A stretch of DNA of 16,458 nt from Archaeoglobales archaeon (GCA_003663055.1 QMZF01000002.1:1-16458); one strand, 5' to 3'; counted from the stretch's first letter, positions 1-8,264 are shown. Notes: a model not told the origin generated them from the sequence alone. Numbers and translations are program-made.

Positions 1-2
1 CA

Positions 3-776
3 AGGTATCTAGGCGTCCCGTTCGATATCCATGGTGGAGGCAAGGACCTGATATTTCCGCACCACGAAAATGAGAGGGCGCAGAGCTACGCCTTGTATGG
101 AGTCGAACCCGTTCGCTATTGGATTCACAACGACTTTGTGACTATTAGAGGGGAAAAGATGAGCAAAAGCTTGGGGAACATAGTAAGGATTAAAGACGTG
201 CTGAAGAAGAAAAGTGGAGAAGTTCTGCGCTATTTTCTTCTTTCAGCCCACTATCGTAGCCCCCTCGATTACAGCGACGGAGCTATTGAAAGGGCGGAAA
301 AGGCGTACATCGCTCTTAGAAATACTCTCGAGCTAATAGATATGGAGATCGCTGCCCTGAAAACTTTTGGAGCTAAAGATGTTGAAAAATCGGGAGAGCT
401 AAACGATGCAACGCTAAGACTTCTGAATAACTTTAAAGAGGCGATGGAAGATGACTTCAATACGCCGAAAGCAATCGCAGCTCTCCACGATTTCTCTACA
501 AGTGCCAATAAACTTGTTAATGAGGGAAATGTATCGCTTGATGAGCTTGAAGTAGCTTTTAAGAAGTTCAGCGAGCTTTGCGGAATACTTGGAATTTTTG
601 CTGATTATCGTAGAATTCCTCCTCTGAGTCCAGAACAGGCAGAACTCGTGAAGGAGAGGGAGCTTGCAAGAAAAGAAAGGGATTTTGAGAAGGCCGATAA
701 GATAAGGGAGGAATTTAGGAGTAAAGGCTATGCACTGATAGACACTCCAAGGGGGACGAGATGGAAGCTGATTTAA
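3..776 (+). CDS. cysS: Cysteinyl-tRNA synthetase, C-terminal part (5' end outside window)
   Basis: Class I aminoacyl-tRNA synthetase that charges tRNA-Cys in the cytoplasm. The frame is open from base 3 to a TAA at 774-776, so the gene enters from the left edge. The visible part opens with the conserved stretch FDIHGGGKDLIFPHHENE; the second His and the last Glu of HHENE (nt 63-74) correspond to zinc ligands in characterised CysRS enzymes. The KMSKS signature that binds ATP is at nt 156-170. The rest is the helical anticodon-stem region, ending in the family-typical tail with R-E-x-A-R-x-x-x-D-F-x-x-A-D-x-I-R near nt 655-710. The HIGH motif and Rossmann half lie upstream of the window. It converges on manC with 12 bases between the two stops. 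The family assignment is very secure from motifs. Confidence 0.97.
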   Translation, partial: RYLGVPFDIHGGGKDLIFPHHENERAQSYALYGVEPVRYWIHNDFVTIRGEKMSKSLGNIVRIKDVLKKKSGEVLRYFLLSAHYRSPLDYSDGAIERAEKAYIALRNTLELIDMEIAALKTFGAKDVEKSGELNDATLRLLNNFKEAMEDDFNTPKAIAALHDFSTSANKLVNEGNVSLDELEVAFKKFSELCGILGIFADYRRIPPLSPEQAELVKERELARKERDFEKADKIREEFRSKGYALIDTPRGTRWKLI

Positions 777-788
777 AATTTTTAGCTA

Positions 789-2150
789 TCATTTCCTCCC
801 GAAATCATCCTGGAATCTTTCTATGTCGTCTTCTCCCAGGTATTCTCCAATCTGTACCTCTATTAGTTCAAGGGTTATTAATCCAGGGTTTTCAAGCCTG
901 TGAATCTCGCCAGTGGGTATGAACGTGCTCTCACCCTTTCGAAGGAGGAACTCCCTATCACCAACTGTAACTCTTGCCGTACCCTTAACAACGACCCAGT
1001 GTTCGCTTCTGTGGTAGTGTCTCTGCAAGCTAAGCCTGCGCTTTGGCAACACTGTTATCTTCTTTATTTTGTAGAATTCTCCCTCTTCAAGAACTGTAAA
1101 AGATCCCCAAGGGCGATACACGGTTTTATGAACTTCTACCCTTTCGTCCCCTCTAGATTTCAGAATTTCAACGACATCCTTGACTCTTTGAGCTTTCTCC
1201 TTTGAACAAACGAGAATAGCATCCCTTGTGTCTACAACTATTGCATCGTTTATCCCTACGGTGGCTATTAGTCGTTCTCCGAGTATGAAGTTGTTGTTGG
1301 AATCGAGAAGTATGCACTCCCCTTTTGCTACGTTTCCGTTGCTATCTTTTTCAAGCACATCGTAGAGGGCATCAAAACTGCCAACATCGCTCCAAAAGAC
1401 GTCAAGCTTTACAACCGCAGCTTTTTCTGTTTTCTCCATTATTCCGTAGTCTATTGACACCTCCGGCACTTTGCCGTATGCATCACGCAGATCGCCTTTG
1501 AAAGCCTCAACGAGTTCGGGCTGGAACTTTCTACACTCCTCTATGAAAACGCTCGACCTAAACAAAAACATTCCGCTATTCCACAGATAGCCCTTCTCAA
1601 TGTACTCTTTAGCCTTCTCGAAGTCTGGTTTCTCAACGAACGCTCCAACCTCGTAACCTCCATCGATTTCTTTTCCCGGTTTTATGTAGCCGTAGCCTGT
1701 ATGCGGGCGTGTGGGCTTTATTCCAAATGTGACGAGCTTGCTTTCTGCTAACTTTTCGGCTACCTGAAACGCTTTCCTGTAGTTTTCGTTAACCTCGATA
1801 ATGTGATCCGATGGTAAAACAGCGATTTTGGCATCGCCGTGTTTCTCTGTTATTGTCTTCACTGCGAAATATATCGCTGGTAGCGTGTTTTTCGCTACCG
1901 GTTCAAGAAGGATGTTTTCTTCATGAATCTGAAACCCCTTCTCAGAAAGCTGCTCCAAAATCATGAATTTGTGCTTCTCATTGGTTACTACGTAGATTTC
2001 GTCTGTTTTTGAAAATAATAGTGCTCTTTCAAAGGTCTTCTGAAATAGAGAAGTATCGTCAAACAGTTTAATGAACTGTTTTGGGCACTGCTCCCTGCTC
2101 AGAGGCCACAGCCTTGTGCCACCTCCACCGGCAAGTATAACCGTATACAT
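789..2150 (-). CDS. manC: Bifunctional mannose-1-phosphate guanylyltransferase / mannose-6-phosphate isomerase
   Basis: Makes GDP-mannose from mannose-1-phosphate and GTP, and probably also interconverts fructose-6-P and mannose-6-P. The 453-residue product has the usual two domains of the ManC/AlgA type. Residues 1-330 are the nucleotidyltransferase, with the loop GGGGTRLWPLSRE at 8-20, LPSDH at 112-116 and FVEKPD at 171-176. Residues 340-453 are the type II isomerase cupin, with RPWGSF at 346-351 and the metal-binding Q376-x-H378-x-H380 followed by EHW. The ATG start is preceded by GGTGA on the minus strand, 5 bases away. It is the last gene of the leftward mannosylglycerate block, 161 bases downstream of the GH38 gene, so it may have its own promoter as well. 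GDP-mannose is the donor for MpgS, which explains the neighbourhood; it would also serve protein glycosylation. Phosphomannomutase is not in the window. Confidence 0.95.
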   Translation of the reverse strand: MYTVILAGGGGTRLWPLSREQCPKQFIKLFDDTSLFQKTFERALLFSKTDEIYVVTNEKHKFMILEQLSEKGFQIHEENILLEPVAKNTLPAIYFAVKTITEKHGDAKIAVLPSDHIIEVNENYRKAFQVAEKLAESKLVTFGIKPTRPHTGYGYIKPGKEIDGGYEVGAFVEKPDFEKAKEYIEKGYLWNSGMFLFRSSVFIEECRKFQPELVEAFKGDLRDAYGKVPEVSIDYGIMEKTEKAAVVKLDVFWSDVGSFDALYDVLEKDSNGNVAKGECILLDSNNNFILGERLIATVGINDAIVVDTRDAILVCSKEKAQRVKDVVEILKSRGDERVEVHKTVYRPWGSFTVLEEGEFYKIKKITVLPKRRLSLQRHYHRSEHWVVVKGTARVTVGDREFLLRKGESTFIPTGEIHRLENPGLITLELIEVQIGEYLGEDDIERFQDDFGRK

Positions 2151-2202
2151 CTAAATCACCCAAGATTTTTCCAAATAACGCAAAGACCGTAAACCTTTCA
2201 AA

Positions 2203-2232
2203 ACTTTAATAACCTCCCTCTTAAATAAATTG
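2203..2232 (-). promoter_or_regulatory. Possible manC promoter region (two TATA-like boxes)
   Basis: The 161-base gap between the GH38 stop and the manC start is AT-rich. Read on the minus strand it holds TTTATTTAA (near 2221-2229) and TTATTAAAG (near 2203-2212), each at a distance that would give a leader of roughly 30-50 bases before the manC ATG at 2150. The gap also carries T-rich runs just after the GH38 stop and a short direct repeat AAATGCA (2265-2280). AT-rich DNA yields such boxes by chance, so this is a weak call. Confidence 0.25.
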
Positions 2233-2311
2233 CGGTTGCTTTTTAGGAATTCAGAAGCTGTTCTCTAAATGCAAAATGCAATTAAATAAAAATTAAGATT
2301 AAGGACAAAAA

Positions 2312-4879
2312 TTAAACCCTCAGTCTAAGGGTTACGACTTCAAACGGATTAAGTTCCGTAATAATAGTGTTGCCCTCGACTTTAACCTCCTTATCGAACT
2401 CCTCATCCCTTTCCTCTATCATGTTTACAACTTCTACCTCTTTTAGTTTTTTGAAAAACGTTATGGTAGCCTTTGTTTCTACTCCTGTAGCTTCGTAGAA
2501 CCTCACTATTATACCATCTCCGTCTTCTGCCCTCTTTAGTGCTGTAAGCACGACGTTGTCGGGTTCTATCTTTAAGAACGACCTTTTAAGTCTGTACTTG
2601 TTAGCCCTAGGTATTTGTAGAGCTATTAGGTCGTAGTTAAACTCATAACCCTGCTTGTACGACTTTGCTTCTATCCAGTTACCCTCATGTGGGTATACCG
2701 CATATCTGAACACGTACCTCTTTAGCTCCCTTGCATCTGGAACCGGAATGACTGGGCCAGCCTTTCCATCGGAAGAGAGCATGTCTACGGATCTCAGCAG
2801 GGTTATGTAGACGTCTTGATCTCTCACCTCGTTTTCCGGTGTTCCTTTATTTATAACCGTAATTCCCTTTTCACCATCGCTGTAGTCCATCCATCTCAGT
2901 GTTGGATAAACTCCAGAAGGTTGTTCTTTCCAGTCCTTTGGCTTGAAGTAGTATTGATTCGTCTTTCTTGTTATTGCTCCGAACTGCGTGTCGCAAACGT
3001 ATTCGGGGCATTTTATAGGGGTTGAGAACTTTACCCTAACCCTTACCCTTGGGTGGTTGTTATCGACGGTTGTGATGAAATCTATCCTTGGAATATCTCT
3101 GTACACAATTATTCTCTTCTTAAAGCTTATGAACTTGTGCCTCCACATCATCGGTTTGAGCTTGTCCGTTAGTCTGTATGGCCATCGCAAGGAGAAGTAG
3201 TCTGTTTCGATGTTTATAACCCTTCTAAGTGGCGATTTTTCTATCCAGAAGTTCTTAACTCTGAACGATCCGTACTTTATTCCCTCTCCGCTCTCGGTTT
3301 TCAGCGGTATTCCCATCGTTTCCTTATGGTAGTAGAGATCTCCTATTTCCTCTTCAATTACGAGTTCGTTTCCCCTACATATACCTCCCTGCTCCGCTGA
3401 TTCTTCCTTGAATATTTCTATGAGCCCGTTTTCGGGAGAAAATCTAACCTTAAAGTACCTGTTCTCGATCGTGTTGCCGACTATCCTTATGAATCCGTCA
3501 CTCCTGCGCTTTGGTTTTCTCTCCATAATCTTGTAGACTTTGTATCCTAAGGCTGGAACATTTGCAACGAAACCTATCCTTGCGTAGCTCAGAGATTCGT
3601 CCTCATACCTTCTGAACCTTATAACTTCGACATCTATTTCCTCGTTACCGCACTTGAGGCCTTCTATGTTGCTTACTTGTCCCTCGTCAAAGTTGAGGTC
3701 GACCTCAACCCAGTTTGAAACGTCCCACGAGAGGGGATTGAACACTATGACATCTCCGTAATCTTCATCCTCTGCATCCATTTCTGCTATGGATTTTAGA
3801 ATTCGAGGCATTAGATACGTTAACTGGGTATTCAAAAACCCTATGTGTTGTCTGACTTCTGCATACCCCGTGTCCATTCCTGTTCCAGGAACAACATCAT
3901 GAAAAGCAAGAAATAGTACTTTCTTCCAGCAATCCATCAATTCTTCAGCAGTGTAGCTGTCCATGAGGGAGTATATCGTCGCAAACCTCTCGAAGCACAT
4001 TAATAGGTTCTCGTACCTCCTCAAGTTTTTCTTGAGCCATATCCTACTAGAAGCAACGTCTGGAAATACCTCTGAATACCGTCCCGAGTACATCTCACCC
4101 CTTCTGATAGGCAACTTATTCGCGTACTTCTCTATAGCTTTGAAGAATTCTGAAGGTGTTGCGATTTTCATAACCGAGCGGTGTTTCTTATTCCAGTCCT
4201 TCACAACATCAATCGTCTCCTCTTGAGGCATCGTGACTCCGCTTCCTGAAGGCATGAGTATATGGTTTGTAGCAGCGACCCTCTTAAGCTTCCTGTAACT
4301 ACTCTCGATCTTTCTCAAGTCCAAACCGGCTCTGTAACCGAGAGGCATGAAGTGGGCAATGATCCTCGTCCCGTCAAGTCCTTCCCAGATGAACTCAGAT
4401 GGTTTGTTTTCTGGACAACCACGCCTGAAAGCGACATATTTGTAGCCGCACTTCCTGTATATTTGCGGGAGCTGTGCATTAAGACCAAAGCTGTCAGCTT
4501 GCCACATTACGTTTACGTCAACTCCAAATTTTTCTTTGATGTACCTTTTGCCGATGAGAATCTCACGTATTAGCGTTTCCTCCTGCGGAAGCATAGTGTC
4601 GGCCATGAGGTATTCTCCATCGGCAATCTCGATTCTCCCCTTTCTGATGTACTCTTTGATCTTTTTGAAAATCTCTGGATACCTCCTTTCGACCTCCTCT
4701 AGAAGGTACACTTGCTCTATCAAAAATTTGTAGTCGGTCGTTTTTTCAAGCAGGTCAATCACTTTCTTTAGGATCAAATCTATATTAATGTAGAAATAGT
4801 CCTCTTTGGTAAATACCCAGATGGCGTCGTAGTGCGTGTGGGGTACGAGGTATATTACATCTGTTTTTTCATCGGTCAT
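2312..4879 (-). CDS. GH38 alpha-mannosidase in the mannosylglycerate operon; candidate mannosylglycerate hydrolase
   Basis: Retaining, metal-dependent alpha-mannosidase of glycoside hydrolase family 38 (855 residues from the chosen start), with no signal peptide, so probably cytoplasmic. Numbered from that start, H16 and D18 in HTHYD match the first zinc ligands, D129 in WQADSFG matches the nucleophile/zinc ligand, and the His of FHDVVPGTG near residue 328 matches the last ligand. The C-terminal half is the beta-rich family domain. The frame also has an ATG at 4894, but the ATG at 4879 is preferred because AGGTGA sits 5 bases before it; this start is one base after the mpgP stop. Family membership is firm. 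The substrate is inferred: the E. coli GH38 enzyme MngB cleaves phosphomannosylglycerate, and this gene lies between mpgP and manC, so mannosylglycerate or its phosphate is a good candidate. Glycan trimming is the main alternative. Confidence 0.9.
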   Translation of the reverse strand: MTDEKTDVIYLVPHTHYDAIWVFTKEDYFYINIDLILKKVIDLLEKTTDYKFLIEQVYLLEEVERRYPEIFKKIKEYIRKGRIEIADGEYLMADTMLPQEETLIREILIGKRYIKEKFGVDVNVMWQADSFGLNAQLPQIYRKCGYKYVAFRRGCPENKPSEFIWEGLDGTRIIAHFMPLGYRAGLDLRKIESSYRKLKRVAATNHILMPSGSGVTMPQEETIDVVKDWNKKHRSVMKIATPSEFFKAIEKYANKLPIRRGEMYSGRYSEVFPDVASSRIWLKKNLRRYENLLMCFERFATIYSLMDSYTAEELMDCWKKVLFLAFHDVVPGTGMDTGYAEVRQHIGFLNTQLTYLMPRILKSIAEMDAEDEDYGDVIVFNPLSWDVSNWVEVDLNFDEGQVSNIEGLKCGNEEIDVEVIRFRRYEDESLSYARIGFVANVPALGYKVYKIMERKPKRRSDGFIRIVGNTIENRYFKVRFSPENGLIEIFKEESAEQGGICRGNELVIEEEIGDLYYHKETMGIPLKTESGEGIKYGSFRVKNFWIEKSPLRRVINIETDYFSLRWPYRLTDKLKPMMWRHKFISFKKRIIVYRDIPRIDFITTVDNNHPRVRVRVKFSTPIKCPEYVCDTQFGAITRKTNQYYFKPKDWKEQPSGVYPTLRWMDYSDGEKGITVINKGTPENEVRDQDVYITLLRSVDMLSSDGKAGPVIPVPDARELKRYVFRYAVYPHEGNWIEAKSYKQGYEFNYDLIALQIPRANKYRLKRSFLKIEPDNVVLTALKRAEDGDGIIVRFYEATGVETKATITFFKKLKEVEVVNMIEERDEEFDKEVKVEGNTIITELNPFEVVTLRLRV

Positions 4880-4880
4880 G

Positions 4881-5660
4881 CTACTCACCTGCATTTAATA
4901 CGAACTTTTTGACTACTTCAGCCCATCCTCTTGGCCCGATACCTTCAGCTTTGTAGATGTTTTCAATTTTCACGTCAGCCCACTTTCCGTCGGGATTTTT
5001 TACAATAGCCGGAATATCAACTGCACGCAACATTGGTTCATCGTTGTACGAGTTTCCTATCCCTATCGTCGTAACTTCTTTGCTGGATTCTCTATACATG
5101 TCCGTAAGGATTCTGACGGCTTTTCCTTTATCGGCTCCTTTGCCAAAGATATGTATAAATCTCCCTCCAATAACGACGTTAAATTTTTCTTTTAGCTCTT
5201 CGAGAGCTTCTTCGTCCGCTTCAACTATCGTTTCGCTGAACTCCCTCTGTTTCGCTCTTTTAGCCCCCTCTAGGCTTAGTCCGGTTATTCTCGCCACCTC
5301 TTCATCGGACATATCGTAATATCCCCTTATTTTGTATTTCTTTTTCAGTCTTTCAATTTCTTTTTGTATTTCTCCAAATCTGACACCCAATACAACTACT
5401 TCGTAACCGTTTACGACTTCACCGACCCTCTTTCCAAAGTAACCGGCTGGTATGTAAATTGCGGAGCCGTCTTCTGCTATGAAGGGATGGTGAATTCTCA
5501 TCTCTTCTCTTATTACCTCTTGCTCAGTTCTGGTTTTTGCAGAACAGAAGATTATGGGTATATTTTTTTCCCTTAGAACATTTAACGCTGGCAACGCCTC
5601 ACTATAGGAATAGTTTTCGTCCAGCAGCGTACCATCCAAATCCGTAAATATTATGTAGAT
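4881..5660 (-). CDS. mpgP: Mannosyl-3-phosphoglycerate phosphatase, apparently with a non-canonical start codon
   Basis: HAD-superfamily (type IIB) phosphatase that converts mannosyl-3-phosphoglycerate to mannosylglycerate. Motif I is T-D-L-D-G-T-L-L-D, motif II is FCSAKTRTE, the motif III lysine is in GKGADKGKA, and motif IV is GIGNSYNDEPML. The first ATG/GTG/TTG in frame is a TTG at 5639, but starting there would remove the nucleophilic Asp (codon 5642-5640). Upstream the frame stays open to a TAA at 5687-5685 and contains no ATG, GTG or TTG. A strong AGGAGAGGTGA at 5675-5665 points to an ATC at 5660 (4 bases after GGTGA) or an ATA at 5654. The ATC gives a start of the form M-Y-I-I-F-T-D-L-D-G, normal for the family, and about 259 residues. 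A lost base in the upstream A-run is the alternative. It follows mpgS by about 100 bases. Confidence 0.88.
   Translation of the reverse strand: MYIIFTDLDGTLLDENYSYSEALPALNVLREKNIPIIFCSAKTRTEQEVIREEMRIHHPFIAEDGSAIYIPAGYFGKRVGEVVNGYEVVVLGVRFGEIQKEIERLKKKYKIRGYYDMSDEEVARITGLSLEGAKRAKQREFSETIVEADEEALEELKEKFNVVIGGRFIHIFGKGADKGKAVRILTDMYRESSKEVTTIGIGNSYNDEPMLRAVDIPAIVKNPDGKWADVKIENIYKAEGIGPRGWAEVVKKFVLNAGE
4885..4890 (-). promoter_or_regulatory. Ribosome binding site of the GH38 gene inside the end of mpgP
   Basis: AGGTGA on the minus strand is formed by the last sense codons of mpgP (GGT GAG) and the base before them. It lies 5 bases upstream of the ATG at 4879-4877. It is too close to the ATG at 4894 to serve that start, so it decides the start of the mannosidase. 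The arrangement stop-C-ATG suggests translational coupling. Confidence 0.7.
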
Positions 5661-5664
5661 TTTA

Positions 5665-5675
5665 TCACCTCTCCT
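5665..5675 (-). promoter_or_regulatory. Strong ribosome binding site of mpgP
   Basis: AGGAGAGGTGA on the minus strand. It supports a translation start a few bases downstream, at ATC (5660) or ATA (5654), rather than at the TTG 26 bases away, which would delete the catalytic Asp. Confidence 0.6.
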
Positions 5676-5730
5676 ACTAAACTTTTAAACTATTCGAAAT
5701 TTCCTCACTATTATTATCATCAAAAATCGG

Positions 5731-5740
5731 TATATTAAAG
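5731..5740 (-). promoter_or_regulatory. Possible internal TATA box before mpgP
   Basis: CTTTAATATA on the minus strand, in the roughly 100-base gap between the mpgS stop and the mpgP start. A transcript starting about 26 bases on, near 5709, would have a leader of about 50 bases with the strong ribosome binding site. mpgP and the GH38 gene could therefore be expressed apart from mpgS. This rests on the motif alone. Confidence 0.3.
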
Positions 5741-5763
5741 TTGCGCTATCAATGTGATGATAG

Positions 5764-6933
5764 CTAGTCATAGCTCACGAGCGTTTCAGAGTACTCCTCC
5801 AAAACCTTCATGAATGTTTTTACATCGATTTCTCTGATTGGAGGTATGGTGACTGTTTTTCTAGGTTTTTCTCCCTGCTTTAACACGTCGTTTGCCCTCA
5901 GTTCTTCGAGTATTTTTGATTTTAATTGCCTGTCTGACAGTCTGCTGTGGTATATAGTTGACAGAGAATCGTGAAGCATATCCTTGACGTGTTTTTCTCC
6001 CTTCTCTTCATGGATGTGGGGATTGAGGGTTTCTATCTGGAAGATCTCTATTCCGGCACTTGCAGCTTCCCTAAACTTTATTTCACCTCTCCAGAATTCT
6101 TCAAAGAGATATATGAACTGGTACGGTTCTATCGAATAACCCGTCGAGTAGCCCATTATGTTGGCAAGTTCCATCGTCATTGCGTGCTCTCCAGCATTTC
6201 CCGTCTTTATTATGTGCGTCTCGAACCCCGTTTGGGCTGCGAGAAGTAGGTTTAGGTACTTGTTGGTTACTTCGGAAACTCTGCCCCACTTTTTAAAGTA
6301 GAGCTTACTTCTTATGATTTTGGGTTTATGTCTCCAGTGCAGTCTGACCATTGCATATGGCGAGTCTGACATGCAAAGACCGGCAGCAAAATTTTTTATG
6401 TATTCGTTGACTGCGCACGGAACGTAGTTATCTGCATCGACAAAGCCTATGTAATCCTTTCCCATATGCTTTGCAAGCAACATGCCAGCTATCATGCCTT
6501 CAGCCTTCCCATCTCTAACGAATCCATTTTCGTCGAGTATGTGAGTGTAACCTACCTCTTTAAACGCAAGCCCCAAACCGGGGTCTTTCTGGTGTATAAT
6601 AGAAACTGGATGCTTAGTAAGGTTGTAGAAGTGCGCTACTACGTCTTTCTCCATTTTAAATACGTCTCTTTTTCCCCTCTGACTGTTTGAAACGACTATT
6701 ATCGGGCAGTTGCGCGGTATTGCTCTGAGCACACCGTCGAGCAGGTATATCTTTTCGTTCTTGATGGGCACGACAACGATAAGTCTGCTAAGTATGTCTT
6801 CTATTTCATCCTTTGAAAAGCTGCGCAGTAGCGGAGTCTCAACTTTCTCTGAGTCGAGCTTTAAAACTTTCTGAACATCGTATATCTTTATTGATCCAAA
6901 TATCTCGGCATGTCTTGGAGCCTCGATAAGCAT
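5764..6933 (-). CDS. mpgS: Mannosyl-3-phosphoglycerate synthase (GT55)
   Basis: Transfers mannose from GDP-mannose to 3-phosphoglycerate, the first step of the two-step pathway to mannosylglycerate, a compatible solute of thermophiles. The 389-residue product is about the length of characterised archaeal MpgS enzymes. It has the GT-A fold start LIVVVPIKNE at 51-60, a VSNSQRGKRD segment at 81-90, and the metal/nucleotide motif D166-A-D168 in GFVDADNYVP. The ATG is preceded by GAGGAGG 7 bases away, an excellent ribosome binding site, and by a TATA-like box. It is the first gene of the leftward mpgS-mpgP-GH38-manC block. Cytoplasmic; no membrane segments are seen. In many organisms the solute responds to salt or heat stress, but nothing in the sequence shows how this operon is controlled. 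Confidence 0.94.
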   Translation of the reverse strand: MLIEAPRHAEIFGSIKIYDVQKVLKLDSEKVETPLLRSFSKDEIEDILSRLIVVVPIKNEKIYLLDGVLRAIPRNCPIIVVSNSQRGKRDVFKMEKDVVAHFYNLTKHPVSIIHQKDPGLGLAFKEVGYTHILDENGFVRDGKAEGMIAGMLLAKHMGKDYIGFVDADNYVPCAVNEYIKNFAAGLCMSDSPYAMVRLHWRHKPKIIRSKLYFKKWGRVSEVTNKYLNLLLAAQTGFETHIIKTGNAGEHAMTMELANIMGYSTGYSIEPYQFIYLFEEFWRGEIKFREAASAGIEIFQIETLNPHIHEEKGEKHVKDMLHDSLSTIYHSRLSDRQLKSKILEELRANDVLKQGEKPRKTVTIPPIREIDVKTFMKVLEEYSETLVSYD

Positions 6934-6966
6934 CCTAAAACCTCCTCGAAGTCATTTGCTTCGAGC

Positions 6967-6976
6967 ATATATAAAG
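6967..6976 (-). promoter_or_regulatory. TATA box for the mpgS operon
   Basis: CTTTATATAT on the minus strand with a purine-rich AAAC-type element just upstream. It predicts a transcription start about 26 bases on, near 6945, only just ahead of the mpgS ribosome binding site (6941-6947), so the leader would be very short. Confidence 0.42.
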
Positions 6977-7012
6977 TTTAAGGTATTTTTTAACAAAAAA
7001 CAGCTAAAAATA

Positions 7013-7029
7013 GTTTAGATAGACTAAAC
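7013..7029 (-). terminator. Hairpin followed by T-runs after the methyltransferase gene
   Basis: A perfect 6-bp inverted repeat, GTTTAG/CTAAAC with a 5-base loop, starts 24 bases past the methyltransferase stop. On the minus strand it is followed by TTTTT and TTTTTT tracts (6994-7011). This suits a transcription stop before the mpgS promoter. The stem is short and AT-rich, and the T-runs alone may be what matters in archaea. Confidence 0.4.
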
Positions 7030-7052
7030 CCTCATCAATTTGATCCGCTTTT

Positions 7053-8264
7053 CTAATTTGGCGAGTCAAATTTACGCCTTTCTACTACTATTGCCGTGTT
7101 CCCAACCCTGAAAAGGTGGACCCATCTATCGCCAGTTAGTTCGTTTTCGAACTTTTTTCTTATGTGCCAGTATTCCGAGGGAGGTAGTGAAAAACGGAGG
7201 GTCACTTTTCCTGCTCCTGCCTCTTTGAGAGCTTTTTTTATTGCCTGCTTTTCGAAACTGACAACATCTAGTACTTCATACTTCCTAAGGAACGCCGAAT
7301 TCGCGTCCTCGTTTGAGGTAATAAGTGTTCTGCGCTTGTCTTCTTTCAGAAGCTCAGCTTCTAGCCCTATCTTACCGATGAGGTTCTCTAAAAGTCCCGC
7401 TTTTACTACCGTTGTGTCAACTTCATAAAGAAATGTTTTAATTTTTTCTGTAGTTTTTATTTTTACCTTTTCGTCCTCGTTGGTTACTCTTTCCTCTGAA
7501 GGCAGCGAAACGGCTGAAACCTTGCATTCTGCAAGCTCGTTCATGTATAGTGCAAGTCTGTTTAACTTGAAATTCAGTGAGGTGTACTCCTTTTCACCCT
7601 TCAGGTACATATCGACCCTTTCTGGCGGCATTTGAGGTGGAAGTTCAAAGGCAATTTTGTCCGTTATCTTGCGGTACTTTTCCACAACTTTCAGTGGGTT
7701 GGGTTCGAGGCTATCTAGAGTTCTCACGTCTTCTTCAGGAGGACGCGAAGGATCAGAGAATACGACTTCTGCATCTCTTACCATTGCTACTGCATCGTCA
7801 GACAGAGCATCTCCCGAAATGATCTCCACGTTTTTAAGCTCCATCACCATCGCGTTCAGAGCAGCGATTACTGCCCTTCTGGGATTGAGCTCAACTCCAT
7901 ACACCTTCCTGCAATACTTAGCAAAGAATATCAACTGCCCTCCAACGCCACAGCTAACGTCTGCCATAACGTCGCACTTCAACCTTTTCGCCCTGTACTC
8001 TGCGATTGTCTCTGGCGTTGAGTAACGAAGGCCTAATTCATCAAAAAAGAGTTTGTTACCAATTGTAAATTTTTTTCGAGCTTTTATTCTGAATTTCGCC
8101 ATCTCATAGATGTCGCTTGGGGAGAGTATTAGTCCCCTATTTTTTACCCTTTTCAGAATTTTTTCCTTTGGAATACCCCTTCTTATTAGCTCTACAGCTC
8201 TTGAAACCGCTCTTTCTACCTTAGCAAAATCTGCATTACTCAATTGAACTTCAGCAGCTCTCAT
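7053..8264 (-). CDS. Class I SAM-dependent methyltransferase, substrate unknown
   Basis: The 403-residue product has a Rossmann-type methyltransferase core: motif I D102-V-S-C-G-V-G-G-Q110, the acidic residue E125 closing the second strand (VYGVE), GDA at 151-153, and the motif IV-like DPSRPP at 171-176. The N-terminal 90 residues are helical and basic (KKFTIGNKLFF). The C-terminal 200 residues end in a beta-rich segment (LPPSEYWHIRKKF, VGNTAIVVERR) that resembles the THUMP-like tail of some bacterial and archaeal methyltransferases; that resemblance is from memory and unproven. The DPSRPP motif suggests modification of a base or amine, so an RNA substrate is reasonable but inferred. The ATG lies 11 bases after the aMBF1 stop, so the two genes are probably co-transcribed. 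No strong ribosome binding site precedes it. Confidence 0.8.
   Translation of the reverse strand: MRAAEVQLSNADFAKVERAVSRAVELIRRGIPKEKILKRVKNRGLILSPSDIYEMAKFRIKARKKFTIGNKLFFDELGLRYSTPETIAEYRAKRLKCDVMADVSCGVGGQLIFFAKYCRKVYGVELNPRRAVIAALNAMVMELKNVEIISGDALSDDAVAMVRDAEVVFSDPSRPPEEDVRTLDSLEPNPLKVVEKYRKITDKIAFELPPQMPPERVDMYLKGEKEYTSLNFKLNRLALYMNELAECKVSAVSLPSEERVTNEDEKVKIKTTEKIKTFLYEVDTTVVKAGLLENLIGKIGLEAELLKEDKRRTLITSNEDANSAFLRKYEVLDVVSFEKQAIKKALKEAGAGKVTLRFSLPPSEYWHIRKKFENELTGDRWVHLFRVGNTAIVVERRKFDSPN

Noticed and set aside
2265..2280. Direct repeat of AAATGCA downstream of the GH38 gene as a regulator site
   Set aside because: Two short adjacent copies in AT-rich DNA; nothing places it as an operator and chance is likely.
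5650..5668. GTG start for mpgP at 5668
   Set aside because: It is out of frame with the phosphatase and reads only five codons before a TAA; it works only if a base is missing in the A-run.
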